From Cubamyces lactineus (lineage: Eukaryota; Basidiomycota; Agaricomycetes; Polyporales; Polyporaceae): 64,000 nucleotides of DNA. Location: positions 2,232,001 to 2,296,000 of the forward strand of contig JACDTU010000002.1 of NCBI GenBank assembly GCA_022376465.1, given 5' to 3'. The notes beneath the pieces were generated by a model. The model saw nothing but the letters and a program-made list of their open reading frames with translations, ran no database searches and had not been told where the DNA came from. The translations under genes were made by a program, and so were the position numbers. This document shows positions 12,401 to 25,140 of this stretch, piece by piece; the first letter of the stretch is position 1; every line of letters starts with the position of its first letter.

Positions 12401-15400
12401 CAATGGCCTTGTGAACGTACCAGATAGAGCGATGTGCACGGGCGGAAGATAGAGCTAGTCGCTGGAATAGCATCATGAGGCCAGGACGTCTATATCGTGC
12501 AGCCTGAAGGCGACTGAAGAGCAACTGCAAAATGAGCGTATGCGGCGTCAGAAGTCTGGTGACTGTCCGCGCCGCACGATCAATTGCAGCTTTGTCCGTC
12601 GGGCTATATTGGACTTCATGCAAGAATGGATCGACGTAGCTGAGCGAGCGTCAACAATGGCTAGCATATACTGAATGCGGTGGAACCTACTTCTGGCTCC
12701 TCGAGAACATGCCTCGGCCCAGCTTGATGGTCACATCCCAGGCGGCAGCAATCTCGGACATTAGGGTCACCTCATACTCAGGCTTCTCCGCAATAACCCA
12801 TGTCCAAGACTCAATCCCGGCGGACACAGAGGATTGGGTGAATGCTTCGAAGGGAAGCGCAACGAGGTAGTGTGCAAGGTCATAATCCCACTCAATGGCG
12901 GGGTTAGCAGGATGTGCAGGTCATCACGAACTGAGAGACATACCTCTTCAATGAAAATCAGAGTTGATGCTGCTCTGAAGAGCAGACGCTTGAGATCGGC
13001 AACCTTGAGGTCACTCTTCTTCTCCCGAATGTCAGTTGTGGCTTTGGCAAGTCTCTGCTTGAGCAACTCGATCTCTTGCTTCGGAACAAATTGCGTCGGG
13101 TCAGTAAGACCATTTTGCCCTGAGACAATCTGTCAGCCATGAGAGCAGCGATTTGACAACCTACACACCACTGGAACGGCCAAAGCGGAAGCCGACTGCT
13201 TCGCCAGCGAAGTAACCCTTGGAGGCGAGCTGGCTGGCCATAGTCTTCGCACGATCGGGCTTGGATATCGAGAGCGACGATAACGAAGCTATACAAAATA
13301 CGTCAGATGCACACATCTCACGCCGATGACAATCTACATACATAGCTTTCGGTCGATGGGACCTATGGCTTTTGCCCAGTGCACTGCGACGGAAGCCCCA
13401 AGCTCAGATGAGTCGGCCAAGGATGTGGCGTGGAGCGTCGCCAAGTAGTTCTGTAGGCCCGCATGAACAACAACTCGCGTGCATATTCTTCTCACCTACC
13501 TGTAAAGTCGAATGCAACTCCATCGGAGCCCTGCTGAGAGCCAGCTCAAACCACGTGGCGGAGTCCCGTTGAAGCTGTGAGAGCATCTGATTCCGAGCCT
13601 CATAGTTGTCCGAAAGTTGTAAGGTGAGCTGCGCGTGCTCGGATTGATACACATATACTGGATTATCCTGAGAAAGGAGTGAGTCACAATAACGACCGAG
13701 TATACGGACTACCATAGATCGTACCTCATCCAAAAACTCGTTTTCTGCAGCTTGCCGTAACAAAGTCAAGACTTCCAAGATCGCAAATACGAGAGGCGGG
13801 TCGCACATCAGCGAGGGGAAAGACGTGATCAGCCTGTTCAGGTATCTAGACGCAACCTCGCGCGCCTTGGGAATACGATGTGTGCTAGCAACAAGTAACG
13901 CGCGGAGCTCTTGAGAGAGGCCACTTGGGAGGGCTTGTTTCGCTGCTTGGCCATTGAGATCTGAGATCGAGCCGCGAATCACCTTCTCCGCGATAGACTC
14001 CATACATGCGAGTAGACCAGCAGTTTTGTTGATACCCTTGTTGACAAAGTAGGAGACCAACGAGGATGGTAGGCCCGCTGCGGACCGCATGCTCTCGATA
14101 TCATGCATCGCAAGGAGGAACAAGACCTGTCCTGGAAGAAGGTAGCGGATCTCGCTCGAACGTAGCGGAATGTGCTTTGTGAGCAATGTCCGATGTTTCG
14201 AAACCACCGTCTCGACGTATTCCTGCCTGATGACCGTGTTGTACTCGAGGTCACTCACGATGGTATCGTGTGCTTCTTCGAGGACAATCGGTGGTGTCCG
14301 CGCAGCGATACGAGCCAAAGCAGGTTGACGCCAATCCATCGCGGTATGGCCGCGCTCGGGAGGGACGGTGAAGCCAAAGAGCACGCAGAGGAACCACATG
14401 TTGCGGAACAGCGTCACAACATTATATGAAACGTCGGGACCGACGTCGAAGTCTTCGTGGCTCAGCAGGGCGTCGATTGGCAGTAAGAGGGAGGCAAGTT
14501 GCTCGGACATCTCCTCAAGCTATAGAGATTCATGTGAGCAACATAGCTGGTTTCCCGAAAATCTGGTCATATTACCTTGGCATGGTGGCTGGAGATAGCA
14601 GCGTTCTGTATGGCAACGCCCTTGTCGGCAAAGAGGGTGAGGAGTTCCATCAGGTAGATCTGGTATAGCTCCGGGCGCCCCTTCAGCTCTTTCGCGAGAC
14701 GTGTCTGTGCGGCAAGGACCTAAACACCAGAATGACTTCTCAGCTCCCGTATAGCAAGCTGTAGATCATGTCACCGTACCATGTTGTTGGAGAATCGCGT
14801 GTCATCCAGGTTGGCGTTGCGATTAATTGCAGAGAACGCGCGGATGATGTCAATGAAAGAGCTCTGCGGTGCCGTGAGTGCCAGGTCGACCAGGTTATAC
14901 GCAATCGCAGCCTCCACAGTCGGCTCTGCCGATCTCATCCGTTGTAGCAGCATCGAGACCGTCAGGCGGGTAACCTGATAAACAAGCATATCAGCTTCGA
15001 CCCATGGTGACCTATACTACGATTGCACACCTCATCGGATTTGCTTTCTAGAGCCAACCGCGTCGCGACACTGATCGTACTGATCCCAACAGTGCGCTTC
15101 TCGTCCTCCGTTAGGCCTCTCAGGCCGGTCTCCACCGAGTGAAGGGTGCTGAAATCAGAGACGTCTCCAAGGTTCATCGCCAATACGCTAGAAGTCTCGA
15201 AGATATCCTTGCTCGTTGCTGCGATGTAGTTGAGCAGGGAATACATGTACGACATGATGAGGTCATCCCCAGGAGCAAGCTACATAATTGTCATCGTTAG
15301 CATGGGCCAATCAGCGGGGAACCCAACTTACATCAATACATAAGGACAAGCATCTCGCTGCTGCAAGCAATGGAGACGGTGTGTGCGCGCTCGTTGCAAA

Positions 15401-17024
15401 TTCGAACTCGAAGATAGATAGAGGGGATGTGACAAAACGGCGTAGGTGACTTGCCATCGCTGCAGCGGTCTCTGGGAAACTAGGACGCCAATGTTAAACA
15501 AGCTCGACAAGACCGACTTTGCTACGTACTGCCTGACTAAGATGGCCGTCGACTTCAGAGCTGCCTCCTGAATCATGTTGTCGAATATAGGCGAATCCAC
15601 GCTGAGTAATATCTTAAGTCGGTCATACAGACCGGCATCCAATTCGCCCTGCGCCGCGCAGCACACTGCTGCGAGTTTCTGCGAGAAATATGAACCAAGC
15701 TGCCAAATTTACATGAATCGGTTGACGTATTGACTTACCAGGCCCTCCGACATCGTCTCCCAGCAGTAGCTGTCTTCAGCAGGATCCGCGTCCATCTCTT
15801 GTATCTGCAAGAGCAGTGTGGCATATGTCTGCAATGCATATTTCATTGTCGCGCGCAGCAACTCCCTTTGCACATCGTCTGTGAATTCCGACCTCGGAGT
15901 GCCATATCGCAATAGTTTCCGCCATGCAATATTAGCGGCCTCTGCCTCTTCGTGAGTGGAAACGATGTCTTCGGCACTGTACGCTCGTCCAAGGACCTGG
16001 GCAAGAATTGTCCATTGGGCTTCGATGACGCAGCATACGATGAAATATCCGCTCATGGGGCGGCCACGCGACACATAACGCGAGACCAATGTCTGCATGT
16101 ACTGAATCTTCTCGATATCCTCGCCCGTAGTCGACAGGGCGTCAATGGGCAAGCGATTGAGACGCTCCACGACATCGGGCTCAAAGAGCATGTTAAGGTG
16201 ACGTGCTAAGGAGCACCACTCTTCGGAAGACCAATCGAAGGGTATAGAGATGATGGCCCTATAGAAGCCGTGGAAGGACGGTGCATATTGGCATAAGACG
16301 TCAAATGCTATAGGACATTTAATTCATAATGCAGTCTAGTGTTTCCAGTGGGTTCAGACGCACCGTTCGCCGTCTTGAAACGCGACACTATTTCCATGGC
16401 AAGATTCACTATCGCTTGTATTGCTGTTGCCCTGTGTTCCGGACATGCACTAGCGATACGAAGTAAAGCTGTGACCGTAGTCGAGACCAGCTGGTCAGGC
16501 ATAGCCCAGTCTATTCTGATGTCAGATTGGTGTTGCAGCTCATACAAGACGGCTCACCATCCCAAGAGAGACATTGGTCGAAGTCGATATATGGCACATC
16601 ACGAAGGATATCTACTAGAACTGGTACAGTGTTGTCAACGTGAGCATGAGGGAGATTGACCGCCAATTCTGCGAATCCGATATTGCATTGCACTCGAGAA
16701 TTCGGCTATTAGGTCATGACCAGAGCTATGAGACAGGAACCTATACGCGACAAGAGCCAACGCACCATGAACACTCGTTGCTCCTGCACATCTTCATTTC
16801 CGTCTAAGTTAACGTTCGCCTCCTCGACCGCAACCCGTGTCTCGACCTTAGAGGTGATCAAGTCAATTGCTGAGACTACATTGCGGTCTGCAACATCGCT
16901 CTTGGCTTCTCCGATGCTAGCAGCGAGATCAGACAGAATAAGTTGACGTATGTTGAGCTCCAAGCTAACAAGTATTCGGTCAGATTCGTATAGCATATCG
17001 CTCCGAGTAGGCTAACCAGTCCAT
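9480..17024 (-). CDS. STT4: Phosphatidylinositol 4-kinase alpha (Stt4)
   Basis: Type III PI4-kinase that makes PtdIns4P at the plasma membrane. Roughly 1,900 residues by estimate, with about thirty short introns. The ATG at 17024 opens an 8-nt coding exon (17017-17024), joined across intron 16965-17016 to 16964-16775. The N-terminal two thirds are helical repeats with no catalytic motif. The PIK accessory region lies at ~11300-10900 ([15 protein letters not shown]). The kinase domain is at ~10900-9480: [51 protein letters not shown], catalytic loop [18 protein letters not shown], activation loop [12 protein letters not shown], and [13 protein letters not shown]. The last exons are 10168 upward, 10109-10086, 10021-10014, 9961-9632, 9565-9556 and 9496-9480, ending in the family's NGIPYK tail. 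One intron appears to be AT-AC (10022-10085). Confidence 0.9.
9556..9565 (-). other. STT4: 10-nt microexon of STT4
   Basis: Minus-strand CTACAAAACG flanked by ..TTAG and GTGAGC. Joined between 9632 (ending TTCCAAAGG) and the last exon 9496-9480 it yields EFQRLQNGIPYK-stop, the conserved Stt4 C-terminus. Skipping it shifts the frame. Confidence 0.8.
10014..10021 (-). other. STT4: 8-nt microexon of STT4 in the kinase activation loop
   Basis: Minus-strand GTCCGGGA between an AT-AC intron and a GTAAGT..CAG intron (9962-10013). Together with the last G of exon 10109-10086 it encodes the Gly-Pro-Gly that completes FDIGPGGVKFEP. I found no GT-AG arrangement that recovers this motif. Confidence 0.65.
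10022..10085 (-). other. STT4: Putative AT-AC intron in STT4
   Basis: 64-nt minus-strand intron reading G|ATGAGTACC ... TACTGAC ... TTTAC|GTCC. The branch-point-like TACTGAC lies about 20 nt before the 3' end. The 5' end looks like a normal GTGAGT donor with G1 changed to A, paired with a 3' C in place of G. This is the pattern known for U2-type AT-AC introns; it lacks the U12 ATATCC start. Confidence 0.6.
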
Positions 17025-17481
17025 GGCGTCACAGGGTCCCTGGCTGCTGGGTATGCAATTGGCGTATTATATGGATATTCTGGAAGCAAGTTGATTTCAG
17101 CTTGTCAAGCTTGAGAGTTCTGTTCCAGTGGGATTTCCGTTGGGTATACGAGCGAAAGCAGTGGTTCCGTAGTCGAAGCGTAAGTAGTTGAAAGCGTCGG
17201 GATGCTGGAGCCAGAGAGCCTCAGCAATCGAAGCGCGCTTAGCGGTAAAGCGCAAGCGCCCGCACTCTAACGCGTACCACGTGATATATACGGGCGTCAA
17301 CGCGTCGCGGGGTTTGAATGCAGCGCGTTGCCAGTGGCCACTGGTCTTAGCCACGGCGACAGATGGTGGCCAGTACTTATTGACCCATTGACCACAACAC
17401 TTCTTTCTTCCCTACCACCACCTTCTCCCAAACACGCCACCTCCCCTGAACTACTAACACTTCCACCCTTGCTCCTGAGCG
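17025..17481. promoter_or_regulatory. Divergent promoter region between STT4 and the protein kinase gene
   Basis: 457 bp separates the two ATGs, which point away from each other, so both promoters must lie here. The last ~90 bp before the + strand ATG at 17482 form a C/T-rich tract, common in front of fungal start sites. No specific binding site was recognised. Confidence 0.5.
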
Positions 17482-19116
17482 ATGGCCCCCTCTCGCAGAC
17501 AACGCCTTCCTCGCCGCGCTCAGTCCTCGACGCCCTACGCGCGGGATAGTGGCTTCGCATCCGCCACTCAGTCAGAACGACAGCCTGCTCCGCAAAATCC
17601 ACGCAAGCGGTGCCATATTTTGGCGGAGGTAATCTCGCTTCATAACCGTCCGCTCGCTGATACTGACATTCTTGCTTGGTCCAAGGTTACTCAGGCCCCC
17701 TCGCTCCATGAAGCTTTAGCCACATCGCACCCAGACTGGCGTCCTCGACCATTACGCCTCACAGATCTTGAGGTTGTGAAAACGGCCGGTATGCTTGTCT
17801 TTAATTACTCTTTCATGAGAGGAAGCTTGAGCGGTAAACGCAGGTGCCGGCGGATGGGGTGCTGTTCACATCGCGAGAGTAACGCGCACCTCGGACCATC
17901 CTCTAGAACGGACAGGTGCTCTCCTCGCTGTTAAGTCAATTGGCAAGAACATCTTGCGAGATCTAGAGAGGGTATGCACAGTATATGAGCATGATTCTGA
18001 AGGGATCTCGTTGATAATGCCCTCACAGAGCGACCTGGCTTCGGAACGTGAACAAGCCGCGAAGAGGAAGAGCGCCGAGAAGCGCATTCTCAGTTCGCTT
18101 CCATGGAGTCCTTTCGTCGCAGGTCTCATTGATGCCTTCATTGATGCAAAGAACGTCTACCTCGCTCTGGAGTTCGCGCCATCTGGCACCCTCCTGAACC
18201 AAATCAGGCAGCGAAACGGACTAAACGAGCGCGAAACCAGGTTCTACTTCGCAAACATTGTTCTCGCGCTTGAGTTCCTCCACACTCACGGCGTCGTCCA
18301 TTGCGACGTGAAACCGGAGAACATGGTACTTGGCTCGGATGGATATCTCATGCTGGCCGACTTCGGCCTAGGCCAGTCATGGCGCAACACCGTGCACTGG
18401 TGTCCAATGGGGACGCTGGACTATCTGAGCCCCGAGCTTCTTGTCGGGGAAGCCGTAGATACCCCCGAAAAGCGTATGGCGATTGATTGGTGGGCGTCTG
18501 GGATCTCCCTCTATGAAATGAGGACCCAAGAACATGTCAGTCCAACCCGCCTCGGATACCGAACGACAAAGCTAACACTCGGCCTACCTGACAGCCCTTC
18601 GTCTGCGATAACAACAAAGAGCGCTTGGAGAAGATCAGACACCAGCCTGTTCCTTGGCCTGACACCCTTCAGGTCTCGGACGACTTCGTGGACATCGTAG
18701 TGCGCATGTTGGATGCTTCACTCGAGAGTCGCCTCGGCGCACGGCCCGTCCCCGTGGGCAAGGACGGTGCGTTCATCAATCTCGACATACGGTCACATCC
18801 GTACATGCAGTCCGTCGATTGGGACCGCATCGAGAAGCGTGTCGCAATTGTACGTTCTTTCCCCGCGACTCTCATCAGCACCTTCTTATTGTCAATGTTG
18901 CAGGCCCCATGCGTCTACAAGCCGACGCCGAACCCGACTAGGCAGCGGCATCGCGGGCCATTTGTGAAACAGTCAAAGATACCCGGTCTCCCAGTCTTCA
19001 AGCCCCCGCCCCGGTTTGCGTTTATTGACCTGGAGGCGATCCAGGAAGAGGATGAATGCCCGCGCAAAAAGAGGCGCATGGGAGGCGAGTTCTCGATGTG
19101 CCTATCGCCCTCATAA
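17482..19116 (+). CDS. AGC-like serine/threonine protein kinase
   Basis: 469-residue protein kinase. Exons 17482-17788, 17844-17971, 18029-18535, 18595-18849 and 18904-19116. A basic, low-complexity N-terminus of ~90 residues is followed by the glycine loop GAGGWGAVHIARV, the VAIK-type lysine in LLAVKSIGK, the helix-C glutamate region, catalytic loop VVHCDVKPENM, DFGLG, and the GTLDYLSPELL activation segment with DWWASGISLYEM. The catalytic loop has HCD where most kinases have HRD, so this is a non-RD kinase; the catalytic Asp and Lys remain. The C-terminal part (DDFVDIVVRMLDASLESRLG) is typical of AGC kinases. Intron 17972-18028 is a multiple of three without stops, so its retention would add 19 residues. 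The subfamily is not clear. Confidence 0.85.
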
Positions 19117-21608
19117 GGTACCGCGATTGTTATGGACGATGACACTTTTCTTCTGTCGGATTCTGTATCAGTAGCGTTTCTCTCTTGCTCATCCTTGTAG
19201 CATAGAATTTCTGCAGTTCTGTAACACTACTCGGACAAACGTAGATACCAGTAACATTGGCGGACGAGGCAACTTGCAACCCGGGCCAGACGCTCGCTCA
19301 TAAATGTGCACGCCTCGAATTCAAATGGTCCCGGGTTTCTCACAACGATTATCGCGGACGACCTTGACACATGACCGGCGGGAATCCTCATCATATGTCG
19401 AGGACCATGCATTGTTTCGGTGCGCCCCGTACCGTCTACAACAATAAGTGGGCTCCTCTACACAATTAACCACACCGTCGCGGACTTGCATATTGCTTCT
19501 GCCGGGACGCGCTTCGCGTGTACGTCATACTGGTACATGTTCAAGCAAACGCTCGCCGGAGCTTGTACCACCAGACAAGGGCTGCTTGCAGATTACTTCA
19601 AAGGAGACGAGATAGACCATTCCGCGCGACGCTGACTAGTACTACCAACTGAGGTCTCGATCCAATTTGGCACTAGCAAGTCGCGCGCTTCTGGCTCGAA
19701 GTGCATACCACTCGTTCAGCTTGCGCATGGCGTCACTGGCCTCTACCATCTCGTAAGAACCGGACTCGACACATCTCCCCGAGCGATCTGAGCCACGCGG
19801 CGGGGTGCGCCATACACAATAAGCTGCACCGAGCAAGATCAGGAAGCACCGAGCCGAAGAAACAAGTCCAAGTTGGCCCAGCTTGATCATCAGGGTCCCG
19901 ACTTCGCTCGAGCCCGCCGGTAGGTACCTATAAGTGCACCTTCTCCAGATTCGCGATCATCCCTGCGAACGCACGCCCCCAGGCGAACACGTAAAAAGCT
20001 CCCACTTTGGCCACCGCGGATCCTGCTGAGACCCGCGAGATTCGATGATAACTCTTGTGTGGCTGCGTGCACGGTGCAAGGACGGACGCAGATGGAACCC
20101 GCGCCGTATCGATACGCCTGGCGAGTGCACATCTGACCAGAACGATTGTTTTTATGTCCAAAATCTAGAGCGAGAGCTACATCACAAGCCTGAGCACGAC
20201 GCCGCACCTACTGAATTCATGCATACGTACCTCAGCATGCACCTTCCTCGCCATTTATCATCGAAGCGTTCAAGCGCGGCGTGCCACACAATACTCGCGC
20301 ACAAACTAGTCCAGCTAGTCCATCACCTGAGGTCCAAAGCTCCAGATGCGCGCAGTCTAAGAACGAGCCACGTCCGACACTCGTCCGACCCAGCCGCCGC
20401 ACTTGGTGTTCGTTTTAGACACGAGCCCGACGCGCTAGAAAATCCGTTAGTGTCGGACTAGCGCGAGCGGTGCCGCGCGGTGTGGAGCGGGCCCGTCAGC
20501 GGCGTGCACGCTCGTGCACGTCCCGCGCGGGCGAACAAGACGCGTCCATCGGTGCGACAACAAAAAAGGCCCCACGTTCCGTGAGGCGCGATCGGGAGGC
20601 GTGATCGACTCGGATTTACCGGGGCCGCGGGCCAAGCTCAGGGTCAGGCGTGCGCATCAATGCATGCAGGGTACTCGAGTGCCCTGGTGCGTCCTCGCCG
20701 AGTGGCAAGGCAGGTTGTATGAGATCCCGACTAGCTATAGGTATCGGGATATATCGTCCGCTACGTCTCTGAGATAGGGTCTAGCGGTGATGTTTAGGTC
20801 GCCGGAAGACGAGGGTGAACACAGCAGAACACACAGACAACGATGCCAAAACGAGCGTTCGTTCGCATTGCGTAGCAAGAAGATATGGTAGAGATATAGA
20901 GAGACAGTGGATATTCTCGAGACGCGGCGCCTCCACTACAACTCGGCGGGTCCTCCTCCTGCTCCTCTTGCTGCGGTCGCGCCCGCGCGCCTCTACACGA
21001 AAGAAGCGTTGGGGGTGAACACTCGACCGCGTGATACATCATACAACCTCCCGAGTTATCCAGTATATGCTAGCCTACGGCGGCGGGCATCGGGGCGACG
21101 CCATATTACGACACGGGGGATACGGGGCATTTGGGCTTCCAAACCCTCGCGGGGACTATCGTGCGGCAAGGTCTCTGGGCGTACAGGTGCTTTTCCGAGC
21201 GAAAACAAGAAAGGAGGGAGAGGGGACTAGATCGCCGACCGGGAGCGGCCGTGAAGTACGTGTAAGACGAAGGAGTGTCTAGGAGAGCGAGTGGGATGGG
21301 CGCGCAGTGGGGCGATATAGTGACAAGGTCGATAGGAAAAAGCTATCCCTGCGGAACTCGGTCAGCAACTGCGGTGAGAACAGGTATAGAGTCGCGTACT
21401 CACGTTCGGTTAGACATACATACAACGTGCCATCCCGCCGATATACGAATTACAATAAGATTAGGGGGTAGAAGTCGAAAGCAAGAGTCGATTAAAGTGA
21501 GCACGCCGAAGCGCTATTAGGTGGATGCTATCCGGAGTTGAGCACGGATGACGATGGATCGGTGATGGGGTACCGAGCTTGGGGGTGAAGAAATGGGGGT
21601 GTATGCGT
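19117..21608. other. Intergenic region without a supported gene
   Basis: About 2.5 kb between the convergent kinase and BTB genes. It has only short, mutually overlapping open frames. A GC-rich patch sits around 20450-20560. Two minus-strand frames (19642-19890 and 19928-20161) contain hydrophobic runs but could not be joined into a credible protein. Confidence 0.5.
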
Positions 21609-22901
21609 TCATTTGCTTGAGTTCCGCCGCAGCGTAGAGGGCCCGGCTTCCGCAGCGCGGTGGCTGATGACGGGGTCGGAGGTGGCATGTCCCAGGCGTC
21701 GCGTCGTTCGCTGTCGCCCCCGGGGAGGATCCCGAGCGCGCGCCTTCGCCTTCGCCTTGAGGATGCTGATGCTATCCTCGTCCTCGTCGTCCGCCATGCA
21801 CATCCCGTCCTCGTCGGGATCAGCCAAGGTCGAGTCATCTTCATCGCTCATATAGTCGTCGGAGTCGCTGTCGTACTCTGAGTCGTAATCCTGGTCGCTC
21901 TCGCTCTCGCTGTAGTCACAGTATGTGTGGGCGCGCCGCCAGTAGCGGCCGAGGAAGAGCTTGATCTCGGGACCCATCTGCAGGTACTCGACGTTCCGTG
22001 CCAACCCCTCCCAACTCAACTCTCCGGCATCGAGAGCATCCTCCATGAAGGAAGTCGATCCGAAGTAGATGTAGTGGATGAGATGGTGGAATGAGGCTGG
22101 GTCGGGGATGGGTAGATGTACAACAGGGTGTGTGCAGGTCGATGACGGCAATATGCAAGGCAGACGTAACGACGCAATAGAGGACTGGCGCGAGAGAGCG
22201 GGCGAAGGGGACGAGGCGGGGGTGTCGGACCCCGGTCTCGAGGCGTCCGTCGCGATGTCGAACGCCGAGGCCCCAGTAAGGAGAGCTCGGAAGAGCGATG
22301 AGTGTGCACATAGATAGTCCATGTGCAGCTGTGGCAAAGTCAGTACAGATCCGATGCATTGCGCAGTGTGCTAGCCCACCTTCATGATCATCCGGCGCGG
22401 ACGCACGGTCTTCCGGGCAGGAGTAGACGCCGACGCGGGCCCCTCCTCGAGTCCAAACGACTCTGTGCTCATCGTAGAGCTGATGCCCATCTTGCGGAAC
22501 GCGTCGCAGTCAACAGTTGGGCCTGCTGTCTTCGGGGTCATGTCGGCATCCAAGGGGACGACTGTCGGGCGGATGCAATGAGTATACATGGGCGTCATTC
22601 GGAGGCCGGAACACGTACCGATCGTGCAGTCGGACGTCTCGGGCCTGCTCCAGTAGTGAGGTGCAAGGCGTCGGAGCTGGTCGACGATGTACTCGAGTGG
22701 TACGCCTGCGAGAGCGGGAGGCGGGAAGGGACGAGGGACAAAGGGGAGGGGGTGCATTGCACGGCGGGGCGCCAAATGAGGATAGGAGGGAGGGAAGGCA
22801 CCAGAGGTCCGGGCAAGCGGGGGAGGAGTGGACGGAGCGGGAAGGCTTATAGGTGCGGGGGTGGACGCGTTATTGTCTGCCAGAGACATGTTTTCGGGCA
22901 A
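21609..22901 (-). CDS. BTB/POZ-like protein with acidic tail
   Basis: 394 residues from exons 22901-22619, 22561-22380 and 22328-21609. The middle part has the BTB/POZ layout common in Agaricomycetes: SDCTIVVPLDAD (first strand), then after a Ser/Thr-Pro-rich insert the LHMDYLCAHSSLFRALLTG segment, then PVVHLPIPDPASFHHLIHYIYFGS. Such domains mediate dimerisation or recruitment to cullin-3 or chromatin. The C-terminal ~110 residues hold a strongly acidic Ser/Asp/Glu/Tyr tract followed by a basic Arg/Lys cluster, which suggests a nuclear role (inference). An alternative in-frame start (MSLADN) lies 12 nt downstream. The specific partner is unknown. Confidence 0.75.
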
Positions 22902-25140
22902 GGTATGTTGTGTGAGGAGTGCGGCAGGAGGGGCTCCACCGGATTTAGCAGCCTCGAGCCGGGGGCGAGGCGGACTAGGGAGGATCTCCTAAGATCACTT
23001 GTCAATTGTTTTCCACTCGGGACTTTGCCCAAGGATCAAGAATGAAAACGGAAGGTAAGCCTTTCGGCGCGCGCGGAGGTGAAGAAACAAAGGCGGACTC
23101 GGAAGAGCGAGAACGAAGAATACCTCGAATCCGAGGCGAGAGGCGAGACGGAGCGTATGGTAGTGGATTAAGAGAGGTGTATGGGCTAGGCTGGTGATTT
23201 ATAGGGAGACTGGGGCGGTGATGCGCTCCCTCGCAACAAATCCTCCCAACGACGAGAAGGCGACGGACGACGGGCGAGTGTGAGGGCGCGCAGGACTGCT
23301 TTCTGGAACGGCCGTGTGCACTCAGACAAGTCGTTTTGGCGCTCCGCCGTAATCCCAATCTCCGTCACCGTCGCCATCGCTAGCGTCGCAATGCTTCCGA
23401 TCCTCTTATTGTTCTCGCCTTCCTGTTTGAGAGCCTCGTGCCCGACGCGTGCCCATCCGCTCACAACGTCCTGATCCCGCTCATCATGATCATCCCCTGG
23501 CGCTGCACACTGTCCAACAATCCAGAAGCACAGGCATCCCCGGCCATCCCCTCTCCCAGTACCATCCAGCAAGTGAGCTCGCAATGTCGGGCGCGATATC
23601 TCCATACTTGTCATGCGGCTCCGCAGCCGCGCCCCTCTCGCCTCTCCTTTCTCAATCGGGCATGAGTCGCGTACCGGGGGATCTCGATGCCAGATCGACT
23701 CTCCACAATCGAACGCCTCCTGATCTTGACTCAGGTGGTCGATAGCCTCGTGCGTTTCATTTTTCCTCTGTCCATTTCGGCTCAACCTTCAGGCCACTTT
23801 GTCCTCCTCCCGCCCAGTGCCTCGTGCTACCAGCCGCGCGAGACAAGGACACATATAAACCCCAGAGCTTATGACCCATCTGGTCACTTCCGTGCCACCG
23901 TCACTAGGTACTGCGCTTAGCAGTAGCCCCAACAGATTTTCCCATGGGACGTAGACCGCACAAGGACTGTCGTGCAGCCGTTCGTAGTGAGGAACTTCCA
24001 CGAAGAGCTGCATACGACATTGTCTGCAGCTCCGACATCAAGACCTGGGAATTCAATTACTGATGTGTCTTTGTCCTTGTCGTCGTTTACAGCCAGACAT
24101 CGTCTAAATGTGTTCGAGGGCTTCTCGGTATGGTCCGACTGCCGTACAATGTAGAGGCGTGACCTCACAAAGCACAAGAGGAAACGCCAGATAGGCAGGC
24201 GTCTGTGATGCAAGTGACAAGGACAAGAAGCGACGTGGAAGGATGCGCGGGGAGATCTAGAGTGCTAGAAGGACAGACAATGTCCACGGTTTCCGGACGT
24301 TGTAGGTGCTTTATTCGGAGACAAGGGCAGTTGACACCAGGGCGCTGTGGTAGCTATACGAGTCATGAGAAAGCATCGCAAACGTTCTGGCGCATAATCC
24401 ACCTCCACGGCCTGTACCGACCTTGTGTTTGTGCATCGCCGTAACGTTCATTCGCTTAACAGACGTTTGCAATGCCATGACTCCGAACGAGTGACGACAA
24501 ACCACATCGCTAAGGAGCTCCTGATCATCATCATTCTTCTGCCGCAGGCAAGATACGCCTGAAATCTGATCTGCTTCATTGAGCATGAAAGCCTGGCCAG
24601 ACCACGCAAACCGAGCAAGAGAGCGCATATGCGAACATTCTCCAGCTGCACATGGCGCCCTCGGCGTGCTGTCCGACCGCACGAAGACAATAAGGACCAA
24701 CCTTCGCGGACGGGCCCGCCCGCCCCGCAGTTCGGAGGCGAAATTCCCCGCATTGGCATCGGCTGTGGCTGCTCTGTTCAACCACACAAGACAGGCGTTC
24801 GGCGACCGAAGGTGGCGTATGTGGTGGTCGTCTAACGGTGGCTCTGGACGCGCAGCGGGAGGCGTACGGCATCCTGTAGTGCTGTGCGTTCATATAAGGA
24901 ACCTAGATTGCTATAGGGTATGCAGGATTTAGACATTGGGGGTTTGTTGTCCGCGCTACATACCGCTGGATGACTCCAACGTCGCACACCACCACGAGGC
25001 ACCCAAGTAGCAGAGCGTCTGATATGAGGGTGGCCTCAGTTCTTTCGGAGAGATTGCCTTGTCTGTCGAATCGACACGTACAGATGAGCAGGTAGTATAA
25101 CGTACACGCACGTCAACACAACGCATGCAGACGGGAAGCA
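22902..25140. other. Intergenic region without a supported gene
   Basis: 2.2 kb upstream of the BTB gene and downstream of the small gene at 25141. Open frames up to 199 codons exist (23186-23785 minus, 24311-24787 minus), but they are GC-driven, have no motif I recognise, and show no convincing splice partners. Confidence 0.45.

Noticed and set aside
19642..20207. Minus-strand frames with hydrophobic runs that resemble a membrane protein end
   Set aside because: Frames could not be joined by plausible introns and match no family I recognise.
24311..24787. 158-codon minus-strand open frame
   Set aside because: No recognisable motif, no splice partners, and overlapping frames of similar length on both strands.
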